Shown here: positions 14,701-29,700 of the stretch, piece by piece
Layout: each line of letters opens with the position of its first letter
Numbering within the stretch: the stretch's first letter is position 1
Assembly (NCBI RefSeq): GCF_040807025.1
Contig: NC_090956.1
Coordinates: forward strand, 1,538,517-1,602,516
From: Struthio camelus
Taxonomy: Eukaryota > Chordata > Aves > Struthioniformes > Struthionidae
DNA: 64,000 nt
Reading direction: 5' to 3'
The notes under the pieces: generated by a model
Database searches by the model: none
Told to the model about the DNA's origin: nothing
What the model saw: only the letters and a program-made list of their open reading frames with translations
Made by a program: the position numbers and the translations under genes

Positions 14701-17700
14701 AAAGTTCAGGATGTGTTTGAGGGTGGGTGTTGTGTGTTTTGTCCCACCCCCCCAATAAAGGCGTTCTCAGGTCAGCAGGTGATTTGGCAAGGGAACTGGT
14801 CCTTGTCTAAAATTAAAAGCTGCCAAGCCCACATGTAGGGAACTCTTGAGCTGTTCTTTTCCAGAAACATCAATTACTGGCTTATCTGTATGGCTCAAGA
14901 AGTAAAACTGAATTAAGCTTTGTAAGTGTAACCTTCCTGTCGAAACTTTCTGGTTCCCCCTTCTATTGTACTTGCACAAATGAACTAGCTGGTGAAGCTG
15001 ATCCAAGTGAAAAATGGGTTTTCTTCTGCCAAGTTATTTTTCAACCGGATCAATTCTTTGAGCTGTTGGCTAGCGGACGTGCTGGTGATGGACAAAGGGA
15101 GACGCGAGGAGCTGATGTTGGTAGGAGCACACAACTGCTTTCTTCAGCAGCTTTGCCAGCTGATGCCACTTCAGTGTATTAATGAATTGCTGGCCTCAGG
15201 GTGCAGGTTCATGATCAGCTTATGTAGTGGCTGCTGCTGAAAGGGCCGGGTAGCAGCCGTGCCTGCCCTCGCTGCCGGCTCCCCTGCCCTCTGGCTGGAG
15301 TGCTGCAGCCCTGTGGGAAGCTGGGGCCAGGGCAGCTACAACCAAGAGCTAGTCCTTTCTTTTATCGGATATAATTCTAATCCAATCTGCACGTGACTGC
15401 TGTTAGCACAAGGGAGAGATGTAAGGCCCAGGGACCCGTGCTTGCATTTCGGGGGGGGGGGGCACTTCAGACAGGACTCCTGAAAGGAGAAACCTTGTAG
15501 GGGGGAACCTTGCCTCGGCTCCTTACCTTGGCTGTGATTTCATGGTGACTTCACGCTGGCACAAGTTCAGACTGCTGTTGAAGAGGCAAGGTGAGCAGCT
15601 ATGGAGTGAGTCAGAGCAGGGAAGTGATCTGGCTGCAGACTAACTTAGTACTATTTTTTTGGCCAGGTTAATTGTCAGCTAGACCCAGTTCTCTCGTGTT
15701 ACTCGCTGTCTGGCTGTACGACGCTGCTGGAGCACAAGGGAGGCGGTGGGAATTCCCGTTTTGGCAGCAGCTGCATTTATGTTGGCATACAGTGTTCGAA
15801 AAATTGCACCTTAGATTAAGGGGTAGTGAATTCAATAATTATTTAGATTACTTTCTGTCCTATTAGTATTTTTTCAATATCAAAATTGCGTCCCCCTAAT
15901 TTTAGATTTAAAAATAAAAAAGGTAGAAGAAAAGGTTGTTGCTTGTATGGAGGAGGGAAGGGCATTGTCTGAAAATAAACTTTTGAATGTAAATAAATAT
16001 TGGGCAATCAAATATTAAAAATAATTATTTAATAAGATACTGGATAAAGGATGTTGCATACATTATTGATAAATTATAGTAACAACTACATGTTTGGAAG
16101 GCTAATGTTCTACAGGAATGTTAGGTAAATAGGGTACCTTTCGCATGAGAAATTTGTGTTGTGATGTTTAAAGGGGAAATAACAAGGGACAGAAGAGAGA
16201 TTGATTTGGTCAGTTTAGAAGGTCGGTCTTGCATAGCTTCCTGTTGGTCTCAGATTTCCTGCCCCTGCCCCCCAAATTTGTGACAGCTTGACAGAGGAGT
16301 TTTACTTTAGAAAAAACACACAACTACGGCTAGTTTTCATACTAATTGGATTTAACCGTTTGGAATTTTAATCCCCCACAGCAGCATTTCACAAAAGTAT
16401 TTATACCTTCTGAACGAAATGCAAATCAAATGAAAGCAGGTTTATATTGGCCTAATGTACGTTCTGGGTTTTTTGAAAGTAGAAGAGAATACAGAAAAAG
16501 CCTTGCTAGCTAAAACTTTGGTATGGAAGAGTAGAGTAGCAGTAAGTATTGAATTTACTGGGAGAGCAGTCAACTAGAAGCACTTAATTTTTATTTGGAT
16601 CCAGAAGTTTAAAAACATGAGGCTCCTCAAAGACTGCTCTCTGAAATGTGACTTCCTCTATCAAGGCAAAATTGCTTTAATTCTTGTTCTGCGTTTAAAC
16701 TACAATTATAATTTAGCCTTCTAGAAAGTTGGACTTAAATGTGTCTTTTCTGTTGTGCATGCGGTGCATAATTATCTTTCTGGATTTGTTGTAGAGACCT
16801 GGCGGTTTAAACAGTATTTTTTCTTAAACTGAAGTGTCCTTGGTTTAATTCTCTATCTAATGCTAAAAGCAAATCTATGTGTTATAAGAAAGAGGTTGGA
16901 GTTCTGAAATGTAATGCAGGGCCTCATTGCTGTGACTGTACCTCTTAAAGTGACCCCAGAATAGGTTTGGCTTGAACTGCAGTTGTTCTTAGGAGCTAAA
17001 TTTACTGATTCACTTGGGAGAGGAGGTCTTGGATCCATTTCATTTACTAAGGAATTTCAGATCCACTAATGTGAACAGTCTGTCATGGGTTTCCCTGCAA
17101 TGGCGAAAGAACAGTCCGCTTTCTCTCCAAGATGATTATCTTTTTAAAGCCTAGTCTGCTTTTAATTAAAGTGGACAGGCTTCATCTGGTCAAAATTTAA
17201 TGGCTGAGATTATGGAAGAGATCAAAGTTGTAACTTTTAAATTGAGTGACCAGGCAAAGTTTGATGAAAGAACTCAGTGGAGAAGATTAAAGAAGACAAG
17301 CTGTAGAAATCTTTCACTTTATGTTGAGGCTTGAACTGTAGTTTTGCAATTCCCAAGCTTCTAAAGATATGGAACTTGATTAATGAAATATTTTGTTGCA
17401 CTGGAGGGGATGTACTGCTTTTTCAAAGCCCTTCTGAAGGATTAGAAGCACAAAAGCTGCTATAAGAGCATAGGTGACCCGAGTTGGTGGCCTGAGGATA
17501 ACTTTAGCATTAAAACTGATTCTGCATCTAGGAACGTCTATAGGAAGTGAGTTCATGAGTGACTTTGTCCAAAAAACTAACCTGTGGTGTGATTACTGCT
17601 GCTGCCATAAACATCAACGAGAGGCAAGTTTAAGGCTGGTGACCAGTACAGAAAATGCAATGAAAGCAATTTTAATACTTGTGCAGAAGTTTGTGTCGTT

Positions 17701-20700
17701 CATATGGGTGAAAAGCAGCCTGGACCATCAGACTAAATGGATGGTAGGCGAACTTGAGATCTGACTGGTGGCTGATTGAGTGGTGTTCACTGGCAGTGCT
17801 GGAGGGCACCATCGTCATCGTTAGCAGGTGAGACGTGGTGGGGCAGCTGCCGCACCAGAGGGCGGGCGATGGGGCGACAAGCCGAAGGGACAGCTGACGG
17901 GGACGTTGCAGTAAGGGAAACCCAAGAGGTCGAGACTAGCTCATGCGTTGTTCTTCCTGGTGCTAGGTGGATGTCTGCGTTTGCAGTGGTGTGACTCACT
18001 TTTCTAGAAGCTTATGGACACGTGGAAAATACCTGTTCTTGTTTTTCAGCACACCATAGTGGCCTCTAGGACATCGTACCTACCAACGCATGGTGCGGGT
18101 CTGTAAATTGGCAGACAGGGAATGTATAGGGGAGAAACAAGGATGGAAGTTGAGAATACTGGATGAAAAGTTAGGGACACTTACACAATATTGTACTCTA
18201 TTATTGAATCAATAAAAATTTTTCAGGAAAAGAAGAAATTAGAGGAATTGTATTCATTAAATAACTGAAAAATCCTTTCCTGATGAATTAGGAAGGAGAG
18301 CTTTGTTTGATGGCTGAAACATTTGAATTACCTTGTTTCCCCCCGTTATTTTTAATATCTTTGCTCGTTAAACAAACACTCAGATATGGGCAAAAAAATT
18401 GTTTATTTAGTTCATGCAAGTCGTTTGCTGTCTTGGGCATAAACTCCATGAGGAGACATTCTTTGGGGGTTGGAAGTCTTTGTGTACAAAGACTCCTGCC
18501 CCCCCCCCCCCACAATGCTGATTTGTCCTTTTATTTTACAAATTAAACTGAGATAGGATTGGCCAATGCTGTGAAAATAGCAGTCTGGAATTGCAGCTCA
18601 GATCCTCAAGTTGCGCATGGGTTTATACTCCAGAGTGTAAAGCTGACTGCTGGTAACGTCGTGAGTGAGAACAGCAAACAACACTCAAGTGTCATTTTTA
18701 CATTAAGCCTTCTTTTAGTATTGAAAAATGTATAGATACCCTTGCTTCTAGTGTCTTAATGGCCAGTTTAGAAATTTGCACTTTATTTTAAAATCTTGCA
18801 ATGCAGAATCTCTGACATGACAAAACATACAGGCAGGTAACAGTTAATTTCACTGAACGTGGCTCAGTGTAGAGTTCTTTCTCAGCGAGTGGCCAGCTTA
18901 AACTCCAGAGATGAAAGATCGTGACTGTCAGCATTTAGAAGTGATTTTAAAAGTGATAGTTAAAAATAAATCACAGAGTATTTATGTTTACTTTGGGTCA
19001 TACTAATATCTTTTGGAAAAAATCAAACTGCACTAACAGTGATCTTGCCTTGCTTCTAGTATGAGTGCTGGTTTTCTCATGGTGGGGACTCAAATGGGAT
19101 TAATTCTAGAATTATATAGCATAATTTGGTTACTGTGAGAAAAATACTGGGCCCAACATGTTTCTGCTCTGGCTTATCTTCAAAATGCTATGCAAGTGGA
19201 ACCAAACTCCTACAGTATATCTTGCATCCAGAAAGTTGAATATTGGCACAGGTTGCCAAAAGAAGCAAAATAAATCCTTTGTAATAAAATGGTTTTGAAA
19301 AGTGACCTTTAATATATGTATCTACAAAGGCCACAATTGTAGAATTTATTTTTCCAGTCCCACAGATCCTCCAGCATGCTTTTGTTAAAGATCTCTTGTG
19401 TTAAGCCTAGAGAAGTGAAAAAAGTAACAAATCCACTTATCTGTTTTTCAGTGCCTGTAGAATTTACTGTGTCGGTCTGTCTCATGTTGCAGAGCTTTGG
19501 TCTGCCTCTAAATAGGAAAGTGAGGTGTCCCTGTTTGCTGCCTATTGGAAAGTAGCAGCAGGTGGTCGATCTACAGATTAACTTCAAATTCACAAGTCCT
19601 GACCAAACCAATGGGCTTGCAGAGTAGAGAAGTGCACGGTTTGCCAGCGTATTAACGGAAGCTGGACAACTGTGTTCATATGAAAATATGGGGAGTGGGA
19701 AGTTTGCATGTTACAACCTTTAAATTGTTCTAAAATCTAGTTTAGGTAACCAGCGTTCAGGTAAATCTGAATGGCTGCTGGGAAGGAAGGAAGAACGGAA
19801 TTTATCTTGTCATGTTCTTCCAAATTTAGAAGACAAGAGTTCCTGGAACGCCTTGATTTCTTAAAGAGCAATTATCAAAAACAGATCAAAATGAAGCAAG
19901 ATACTGGCCATAAACAATGATATATTTCACATTTGGATATGAATTGTAGCAATCATTGTAGTAACTATATGAGTGTTCCCGAGTATTGGTACTCTTTTTC
20001 AGCATCCTTCCTGGAAAGGAATCATTGAGTTTGTCTTTGGTCTTTTCTGGCTGTTTCAGCTCTTTTCCCTGATCAAAATTTTCTTTTAATTTTAAAATGA
20101 TTTGACATGTTTGATAATTAGGCTCCCTTAAATTGGATTAGAAAACCTATGGTTCATACCACTTAAAGGAAGTCTGCTCCTAGAATTTAGCACAGTGTCG
20201 AATGGGGAAAATTAATCTGGTAGTCTTGAAACATCGATAAGTTACATTTTCTATAAAGTCTTTCTATTGAATGTTTGCTGTTAGAAAAGCAAACCTTTTA
20301 GAAGGGGAAACTGTCATCTAATTCTGGATTCTTTGTTTTGGAACAGAGCTGCTGATTCTTTCATTTTTCCTGGCAACAAATCCTGTCTATTGTACTATGG
20401 AAAGCAGGCAGGATGTGCTGTTAATTCAGTTTTCTGTGAAGGTGCTGTGAAATGTTAACTTGCCAGCAAAAGCTAATCTGGTTACTCTTGGTAACAAACA
20501 AATAGTTTGTTTAAGGAAAATCAAACAGCAGGGAAAACTAGCTTTAAGAGTCACTTGATTTGTCTCATGTTTTGGGTGGATAACGCTTAGTCTCAGTTTT
20601 TTCAGAAATGAAGAGCACAGACTTGTTGTTCTACCATGAAACCAGCTGCACGCCCCTCATCATCACCTATTACCACCCCCTTGCACGCCATCCGTGGCAC

Positions 20701-23700
20701 ATGAGTCAAGGTTTCTGTTTCCACTTTGACATTTGGACTGAGTCACTTGTTCTTTTGTGAATGTCCAAATCTTTATGGCTCTCCGTGTCAGGATTGCTCT
20801 TATTTCTTCCTTGCTAGTCTTTAATGGGTGGTAAATTTCCACTTGTTCCATAGCTTGCGACCTACTTTGGAGAGGGTCCCTATGGTTGGTGACGGTGCTG
20901 GGACGGTGGACAGGACTCAGAGGTTGCTGTGAAGCCAGGGAGCTCTCAAATATGGCTTAGCCGAAGCTTCAGATTTTTAACTCGCTAGCTCTGATTTAAT
21001 AGATCATTGTTTTACACAGGCATATATAGTTTTTGTCCTTTTGGAAGATAAAAAATTTTATCTCTGGAATTCTATTTGGCAGCTAAGTTTCTTTAACTTC
21101 TGTGTTAACGGTATCAGAAAGTGAAAAGCTATCTTTGAGTTTTTTGGCTGTCCTTGAACAATATCTGAAGAATTTGACGCTCATCAGTTGAGCTGTGTTT
21201 GGAGAGCTGAAAGCTGCACTTTGCTACCTGTTCCCACCCCAGAACTGTGTCAGCAAAGTTGTTTGTGTGAAGAGCAAATCTAGGGAGCTGATGTGGCTGA
21301 AAAGGAACCGTTTTTGCCAAATTATTTTCAGTCAGGTCGATTTTCTGAGCTGTGAGCAGCGTAAGAGAGGGACAGTGAAGGAACGAAGAGCTGCTTTCGT
21401 AGATGCTGCCATTGAGAATGGCCCATCGAGCCGCGCGCTTAGGATGTGTGTGTTGCTGCAAAATGTTGTACTTGCTTGTTGTGGAAAGAAGTATAAAAGT
21501 ACCGTTTTTATAGAATTTAATTTTTGTACTGTTTCACCCTCGTCACTGGTGAAGGTGGTGGTGCTAGCTGTAACAAGTGATTGTTTGTGGTTTTTAGAAT
21601 CAGTCTTTTAGAATGCATTGCTGAACTTTAATTGAAAGACTCGTAACCGTTACGCTAGCTGATTTGTAGAAAGTTTTTACCATAACAGGTATTGACAGGT
21701 ATCTTGCCAAGTGCTGTAGCATAAAACTTTACCTTCGGTTCTCACAATCCTTCCTTTCTCAGAGGACCAGCTCTATTACTGCTGTCAGTGGACTGCTGCC
21801 AGGCTTGCAGCTATGTTATATTTAAGCCATGTGAACAGCTGAAGAGCCTGGCTATTTCTGCTGCGGTAACATGTAATGCTTGAAAAGAATCTCGTACGCT
21901 GAGGCCCTGCGTTCCCCAGGCTGCTGATCATCCTGAGGTCTTTTCTCAGCCTTACGTCAACGTTACCTTTGTTACTGCGTGTGTCGGGGAACTTCCTTGA
22001 GCTAGGCAGGGCCGCGTCTCCGGGCCGTGGGCCGGGGAGCCTGCGCTCCGGAAGCGCGCAGAGCCGCGCTCGTCCCAAACCGGGGATGGTTTGGGCCCCC
22101 TTGCGCGCCGGGAGGGGCGAGGGAAGCGGAGCGTGCTTTTTCAATTAGTAATGGTTTGGAGGGACACAGTTTTGCAATTGAGAGTTAACTGTTTTGACTG
22201 CATTCAGTTTAACTGCTGGGAATGTGGGACAGCTGTAGCTGCTGTCATTTGGAAATCGTAATCTTAGTCTCAGTTTCGCTCTGTTCGTGGTGTACTATGG
22301 AGAAGTTTATAGCTTAGGGTTTTCAGACCGAAGGCTAGCTATTAAAACTGCTAGGTTCCCCTTTGTCCATAATAATTTTATAAAGCATCTGGGAACATTC
22401 TCTGCAACTAAATCATTCAATTCAAATGATTCTTAATTCCAGTAGACACTGTTTCTTCATCGCTATCTACTAGATAAGATATAAATGAGGAGATCTAATA
22501 AGGACTAAGACTAGAGAAGTACTTGCATGTAAAAGTATAGGTCCACAAATCTCTAATTGAAAGACTGCTGAATTCCAGTAAGATAACATTGGTAATTCCC
22601 GTAGTGTGGTAGGACCTGACAGTAAAAAGCTGCTGTTACTCGTATGTTTTGAACGTGTTCATATACTGCTGTTACTCATATATTTTTGAATACATATAAA
22701 TTCCCTTAAGGTTAGATTTAAAACGGCACTACTTGAGAAACTCCACTATTCTGACTGTTAATTTAGAATGCCCTTCTCCGCCTAGACGCTCACCGACCAG
22801 CCACAATAGCGTCCTTTGTACTCCTTCACTGGCGCTTTGGAGTCGCCTTGCCCTGTGGCGGCTGTGAGCTAGCAGACAGGTTTTCAGACCGCTGAGCTGG
22901 ACTGTCTCTGCTTGCTAACGTGGGCCCAGCCCACGCAGCAGAGCAAGGTCAGCTCTCTAGAGCAGAACAGTTGTGGAGGGCTTGGTGTAGGCATGGCTAT
23001 GAAATGTGTTGCTCTGGACTGGCTGTGGCTTGGTCCCAGGAGCTGGCTGCCCTTTGGTGCTTGGGGCATTTCTTTTAGTGTCATCCCAAAGGTATCTAGT
23101 TTGCATTTTTTAAGCCTGATTCATGAAGTGAAACAAAACAGATTGTGAACAAACCTCCTGATCGCTCCCACAAACTGCACTCCGGTCTGAACTAAAATGG
23201 CACAGCCACGCACTTTCTTTCCAAAGCCAGAACTTCCGCGCTGAGGGTATGGTTTCACGGTGTGGCTGAGCTGGGCCGGCGGCCTGCTGACAAAGGGAAA
23301 GTCTCAACTTCCTGGTTCCCTGCATTTACCACAGTGCTGGTTGGATCACACAGTAAACTAATTCAACTCACTTTGCTCTTGGTTTTTGCCATAATACATA
23401 CTGAATCAGTTTACTCGATCAGGTGAATGGAAGAACGAAGAAAGCGTCTTCACTTTGGCTTGAGATGAATTAACAGTCCACTGCTGCTATCTTGAGTGTT
23501 TATGGGGAAAAAACTTGTCTTATGTATTGTTCCCTAAACGCGTGGACAGACAAACTGTTAAAAGCACCGATTCCGGTTAGATATACGCTTCTGGCAACTT
23601 TGGTGGAGCCTGCTAGAGCGGAGGGCTGACGGGCCTCGTGCTCCGGGCGAGCCGTGCGTGCTTTGTCGTAAGCCTTCCAGGGTTTCATTCCCCAAAAGCT

Positions 23701-26700
23701 GTCTAATTCCCGTTGTCTGTCTGCATATGTACTATATGTGTATATTCTTAAATGGGCATGTATATGCGTAAGCCTGGTAGTCCTGATATAAAAAGCTTGC
23801 ACTCTAATCTCCTTTAGGAGAGGAGGCGGCAGCATAGGCAGCATAAACTTGCTTCAGACTATTTAAGATGACGCTTGGTACTTGAAAACAAAGTGCTAGA
23901 GTAGAATACTTCAAAAATAAATTTATCTATATAAACAGTATAAGGTGAGGACCGCAAGTTGCTTATATTTGTATCTATTTTAAACTCATTTTTAATGTTT
24001 CAGTTTAAGATAAATTGTATTCTTGTGCACAATGATAGGTGAAAGTTCAGTAATCCAGTATTTCAGACCTTGCTGTTTTCCTCTTTCAAAATTTAGTTAC
24101 GTTGTATAAATTTGCTAATTCTCTAGTTGATAGAGGCAGTTCTTGTCCCATGAGGCTGCTGTTGAATGTAAAAATTTAAGCTGAAGCTAGTAGTACCTGA
24201 TGTTCGGAGGGAGCTGTAGATACCTCTGGTTTGTTGCGTTTTCCCCCGTGACAGCTCGGTAACAAGATAGAGGATGTGCTGCTATTGCTAGGCTGCGTTT
24301 TCTGCTTCGTGGTTGTGGTCGCTGCAAAGCAATGTTGTTTAGTGGCTCTTTCTTGGTTTCGTTATTAAAGGTGGAATGTGGGCCTGCAGGAAGGGCGAGG
24401 TCTTCCCCCTCCGCGCTTCCGAAAGTCACGCAATCATAAGTGTCTTTCTGCAAAGCAGTCTTGGCTTGGAGACTCCATCCTGCTTCCATTAATGTGACAG
24501 GTAAAAACAGTCATTGACTTCCTGCTAACAGGCCGGCTGCAGGACCTCCAATAGACTGCCGTGCTAATCTCTTGTTAAATGTATGGGTGTTTTTAGCTAG
24601 AAATTCTTAACGCTGTTGGAAATAAATGTTAATTATTCTTAAATATCAGATTAGAACATTTCTCATCTTTTGTATAAATGGTTGTATTTTCCTTTGCAAG
24701 AAGCTTGCATTTTTGCAGCAGAGACCCTGAAACGTGTTGGCTAGCAAGTGTGTGGTAGGCAGATGTGGTCCAGTCGGCCTGCTTCCTTTTTTGGTGTTGT
24801 ACTCCATGAGTGTTGGTCGATCCTAGCACCAGGTCTTGTGCCATCTTGATCAGGACAGGATTCTACCTGATACGTATTTGAAGATGAGCTGCAATTGGTG
24901 CCTTTTTACATGCATTGGGACATTTCTTATCAAGCTACTTATCTTAAATACCAAGTCAATCTAAGATATGTCTGGGTTAGGTACAAAACTCAAATGGTGT
25001 GCCACTTGGTAACATCTTACAGAGTTGGTGGCATACATGTTTTTTAACGGTATATACAAATCTGACTCCATGAAAGCTGGTAATGAAAACAGGACTGAGA
25101 AGAGAACGGTTTTGAAATGGGTTTTTTTTTGGTGTTTGAAACCAGAAGCCATGTGAGCAATGATAAATACAGCCTACATCATCGACCCTTTTACTTCAAA
25201 GATGTGTGCAGTATCAAATTCAGTTTTGGAAATACGGACGGCTCATCTCTTGGGGAGTCTGTTAAAGGATGGAAAAATTCTTCTGCTTCAGAACTTTCGT
25301 GCTTGTGTAAAACAAAGTTGAGGCAGAGCGCTTCGTTCCCACAGAAACATTTAGTATCTCTGTGTGCTTGTATCGAACCAGTTAGCTGATGTAGGTAGCT
25401 GCTATTTAAGGTTGGATTGTATTTAAAACCAGCACGCTTAAAATCTGTTTTAAGATGTATATTCCTAGACTGTAGTTCTGTGTAATCTCCAGTGGAATTT
25501 TGCATATGTGCAAAACTGAAAAGTCCAAAAACTCAAATAACTGCTTTCTAAAAGGATGTAGTTTTGATCGGGCGTAGTCCTTCTGTTCTATTTTTGTGGA
25601 AGAAAAGCTTATTAATCTTGTGAAGTTTTCCTAAAATAAATATTGCTATTCTTGCACTTCATGTTGCTATCAAAATATTTAAGTGGCTTTTGTCTTGCTC
25701 TTGTTGGGGTTTTGAGCATTACTGTATTACAGTATTTAATTATTAAGCACTTTATGGATCACTCATAGTCCAAGCAGATGATGTGCCATGAAATTCAAGT
25801 CAAATACCTTTTTAAAAAAAAAAAAAAAAATCTTGTCTCTGGAGGCATTCGGTGTATTCAACTGATGAAGCACCTCAATAAAATGAACTTTTTGCATGTG
25901 AGCAGCAATAGACATGTAGTAAAAGTGAACAGCCAAGTATAAAAGATCAGGAATGAACTAAACATAGCTTTCTCTCTCTTGTAGATCTAGCAAAGGTAGG
26001 AGAAAACAACGTTACAGGAAATGAGAGTCAACATTAAACAAATCTGGTTCAACATTAAACAATTCAAAGTGTATGTATAAACTGGGATTGGAAATAGATG
26101 TGGAATAGTATGCTTAAAGGCTTGAGTACAATTGTTAATATTTTGGCTGGGAGTATGTGTAAGCATTCAGATATTTTTTTCTATTGAGAGTAGACCTTTA
26201 CCTGGAATATTATTAATTTCCAATAATCTTTATTGATAATAATACTAAATCAATAGAAAAGATCTAGGAAGGTCAGCAAAATGAGGCAATGGGAGACTCC
26301 TGGTGAAGGGTATGTGCGTGGAAGATCATGGGAAGGTGGTAACGCTGCCTTTTCCACTGATTAGTGCTGGTTCATAAAGCTCTGCAGTGGTGAAATATAA
26401 AAAGGTAAATTTGGCTGTCCTACTTTTCTCATGTGTCTATTCCTTTACATTCAGGTGCATTGATAATATTACTTGATTAACAACATGGACTGGAATTCAG
26501 ATTACTTTAATACCTGTTTTTATTCAAGCTGAGTTATTCAGGATTCCAGTTTGTTTTCTGTCGGGCTGTGTGCAGTCTGAAATACCTGTTGAGCTCGGTG
26601 AGGAGCTCAGCGCGGCGCGTTAGCGTTGCGGAGTTCTCGGACTGCGCGGCTCTCCCTGTCGCTCCGCGTGCTGCACGAGTGATAGATGTTCGTTCTGGGC

Positions 26701-29700
26701 AGCGGCCAGGAACCAGTGCTATGTACCCCATTGTGGACACGGTGTTGATTGCTATGGTACTTTTAACAAATAATGTTCAATTTATTATAATCCCACTATG
26801 ACCATTATTGCAGTCTTTGACCTCAAATGTGTTCATTAGTTTGACCTTTTTTTTTTTCCCTCTCCCTTTAGGGCTGAGAAAACTGAGGTACTTAGTGAAG
26901 ATCTCTTGCAGGTATTGTAATTCAGTTAATATGTTTTTTTTTTAAATGTTCTTTAAAAAGTTTGAACCTTGTGAGTTTTGTGGGGAAAGCAATTGCCCTC
27001 AAAAGGGTTGAAAACAAAGATAACTTTGGCTCTGACTTCTCTGCATGCAGAAAAACTATAATATATTTTGAGTGAAAAGCTAAAGCACTTCTGTTTCTAA
27101 AATCCTGTGATTTGGCTTGTTAAAATAACAGATAAAACTTCTTGCTTTTAATTACCTGATCTAGCTTGTTAAACTTAAGAACCATTAGCACTAACAACTT
27201 GCCAGTCTTTCTGGCACACTATGAGCCGGGAAGAAGTTCTGATTTAGGCACAGCTGGTTTCTGTCTCATTTTGTTATTCTGTTTTATTTTATGAAGATCT
27301 CGGCTTACTTTGGCCTTAAGAAAAGCTGCAGAGAGCACGCCAGTTGCTTGCAGATAGATACTGTTGTGATTTCTTCTAAAAGTCTGGAATCGTTCTGAAT
27401 ACATGTAATGCTTCTTGTTTAGTTTACAGTAATTATTCTCAAATTTATGATGTATTTTAAAAGTAGGCCATCTAACCAAAGATTACATTTATGGTAGAGT
27501 ATTAGTTACAACTATTACATTAACTAGGTTGACTGATTACATGAAACAAATTTGATTACAAATTTATTGTTCTGTACTGGTTTCTTCCGCTGGTTATTTT
27601 GATGGCAGAATGCAAGTTGGCAAGGAGAGTCAGATATGCTAGCTTGTCCATGGAGCTTCAGATTTAATGATTACTTCAGATTGATTGCAAAGCACCTTGA
27701 TATGCTGAAGTTTGAGAGCTGGCTATGAAATATGGAGGCCAAATACGAAAGCAATTGAGGCAGCTACTTTTATTACTAACTTCTCCAGCTGCTCAGACTG
27801 AAGTAGAAGATGGAGGGAGCGTACAAGGTTTAAAACTTGAATTTAGTGAGGATACATGAAAAGATCTTGAGTAATGGTTAAATGAGCAGAACAGAAACAG
27901 TTTAGCCTTCTCTCCAGGGGGCTGCTTTATTGACACACAAATATTCTAACAGTTTGGCAATATGATTGCTACTTTCTAAAGAGAAGCTTACACTTAAGTG
28001 GCATAAAGGATGTTAGAACACCTTAATAGCCTTTAAGGGCCATATGTTTTCTTGCTTAGCTGCAGAATAGTAGCAAGAAGTGAAAGCCAAAAGCTCTGCT
28101 GCTTGTTGCCAAAAAAATTTTGCAAGCAAGGCTTTCCCAGGCACAGAACAGACTGACTACACCCAAATGGAAGAATTTACTCACTTGTTTGTTTGTTCTT
28201 GGGGGCTTGTGGAGGGGAGGGAGGTTCTTATCTAACTAAATGGCTTAAAAGCTTGGTACTGTTCACTTTATAAACATGTTTTCAACAGTGTTCCTTTCTA
28301 TGTTTAGCTTGAGCTTTGACATAAGATTGCAGTAGCTTTTTCTGTTTTATGGAGTGTAATACTCCATTTCAAGAGTCTCTGTTAAATGTGTTCCTGTCTA
28401 AAGAGGAGGAATATACTTCAGCAGTCCTGGAAAGGCTTCTGCAATAAACCCACTTTCTGCAATGCGCTTATAGTGTATAATAGACCAGCTGTATAATGTT
28501 TTGTACACTGAAGACATCCTGTGGGTGCAGACAATATGGCCTCTAGGTCACATTTTCAGTTCAAAGGTAGCTTAATGGAGACTTATGTCCTTCATGATTT
28601 TCCTGATGTCTTTGAGCTAAAGAGCTGATGGGGGGCGATGGGAAGAGTATGTTATCATGAAGTTTTGAAGTAGTGTCTCTCCTATCAATCTTCTGCCCCT
28701 TGTATTTGGCATTCAGACTGTCTGGAAAAAGAGGTTGTCAGGAATATATCCGCTCCAGGGTTTGTCTAGGGAACAGAAGCCATCATGCATGTCTGACAAG
28801 GCTGCATTGGTGTACTGGGATCTGTGAAATGGTTCAGTTAACTGGATGTTGCCATGTTTTGGGTGTGGATAAAAACCTGTGCTCAGTATTTTAAGTCTAA
28901 ACTATATGACCTTGCAAAAATAAATGTTTTCATAAATAGGGGATGGTTTAGAACGTGTTGGTCTTTAATCTTAGCACAACAGAAACTTAGCTGCAACACT
29001 AGATGTAAAACAGTACCACCTTGTTCCTGTGTCTTCATGCAGGCTTTTTAAGTGGACTTAATTTTGAGGTTATTACTATGTGCTCAGTAAATAAAAAAAC
29101 AGTACCTTGTGCTTTCAGTGTAGCTCTTCGTGGACAATTTCTGTGCACCATACTCTTCCATAATACTTTTTACCAAGCTTTTTGAGCAGCTGAATTTGGT
29201 TTAATCTTGTGGCCATGAAAAGCTTTTCATCCCCGTAGTGTCTCATGTAGCCAGTGAGACTTCAGTCCTCCTGGAGTGGTGGTCCTCCTCACTAGCCATC
29301 CTATACCGGTTCTCTTCTACTGTCACTTCAGACTTTTTTTTAAAAAAAAAAAAAAAAGTGCTGCTCTAAAGTCCAGCAGACAATGACAACAAGCCTGGCT
29401 TTTGGAGCTTCTCCAATCTAGAACTTATCAGAACAGCTGCTTCCCCCTTCTGAAATTTCAGGAAATAAGGGAGCCCTGTCCTACATCTGCTTGCGTGTTC
29501 CAGGACGGGGTTCCCATGTCAAACAGAAGTGATTCTGCACTGTTCCTCACCAAGTTCCTTGTCTGTTTCTACCTCTCTTAGTCGGTAATCTTTGTCCTTG
29601 CAACTTCTCTCAGTCTGCGTCTCTGCTGTCTTTTTTACTAGCTGTGTTTTTTACCAGCTGCTTTTGTTAGGACCTAATTACATCCTCCTAACTGTAACCA

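Larger units (their letters stand above)
2725..26871 (+). other. ARHGAP17 intron 1 (24 kb)
   Basis: The intron begins in the CpG island and then becomes AT-rich. I found no ARHGAP17 exon or other recognisable gene inside. Visible contents are long C or G runs (8039-8057, 15451-15462, 18499-18511), a short tandem duplication near 10805-10852, CpG-rich patches near 22.0 kb and 26.6 kb, and two diverged copies of one repeat (near 15.0 and 21.3 kb). Open frames on both strands are short and lack homology I can recognise. Confidence 0.75.
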
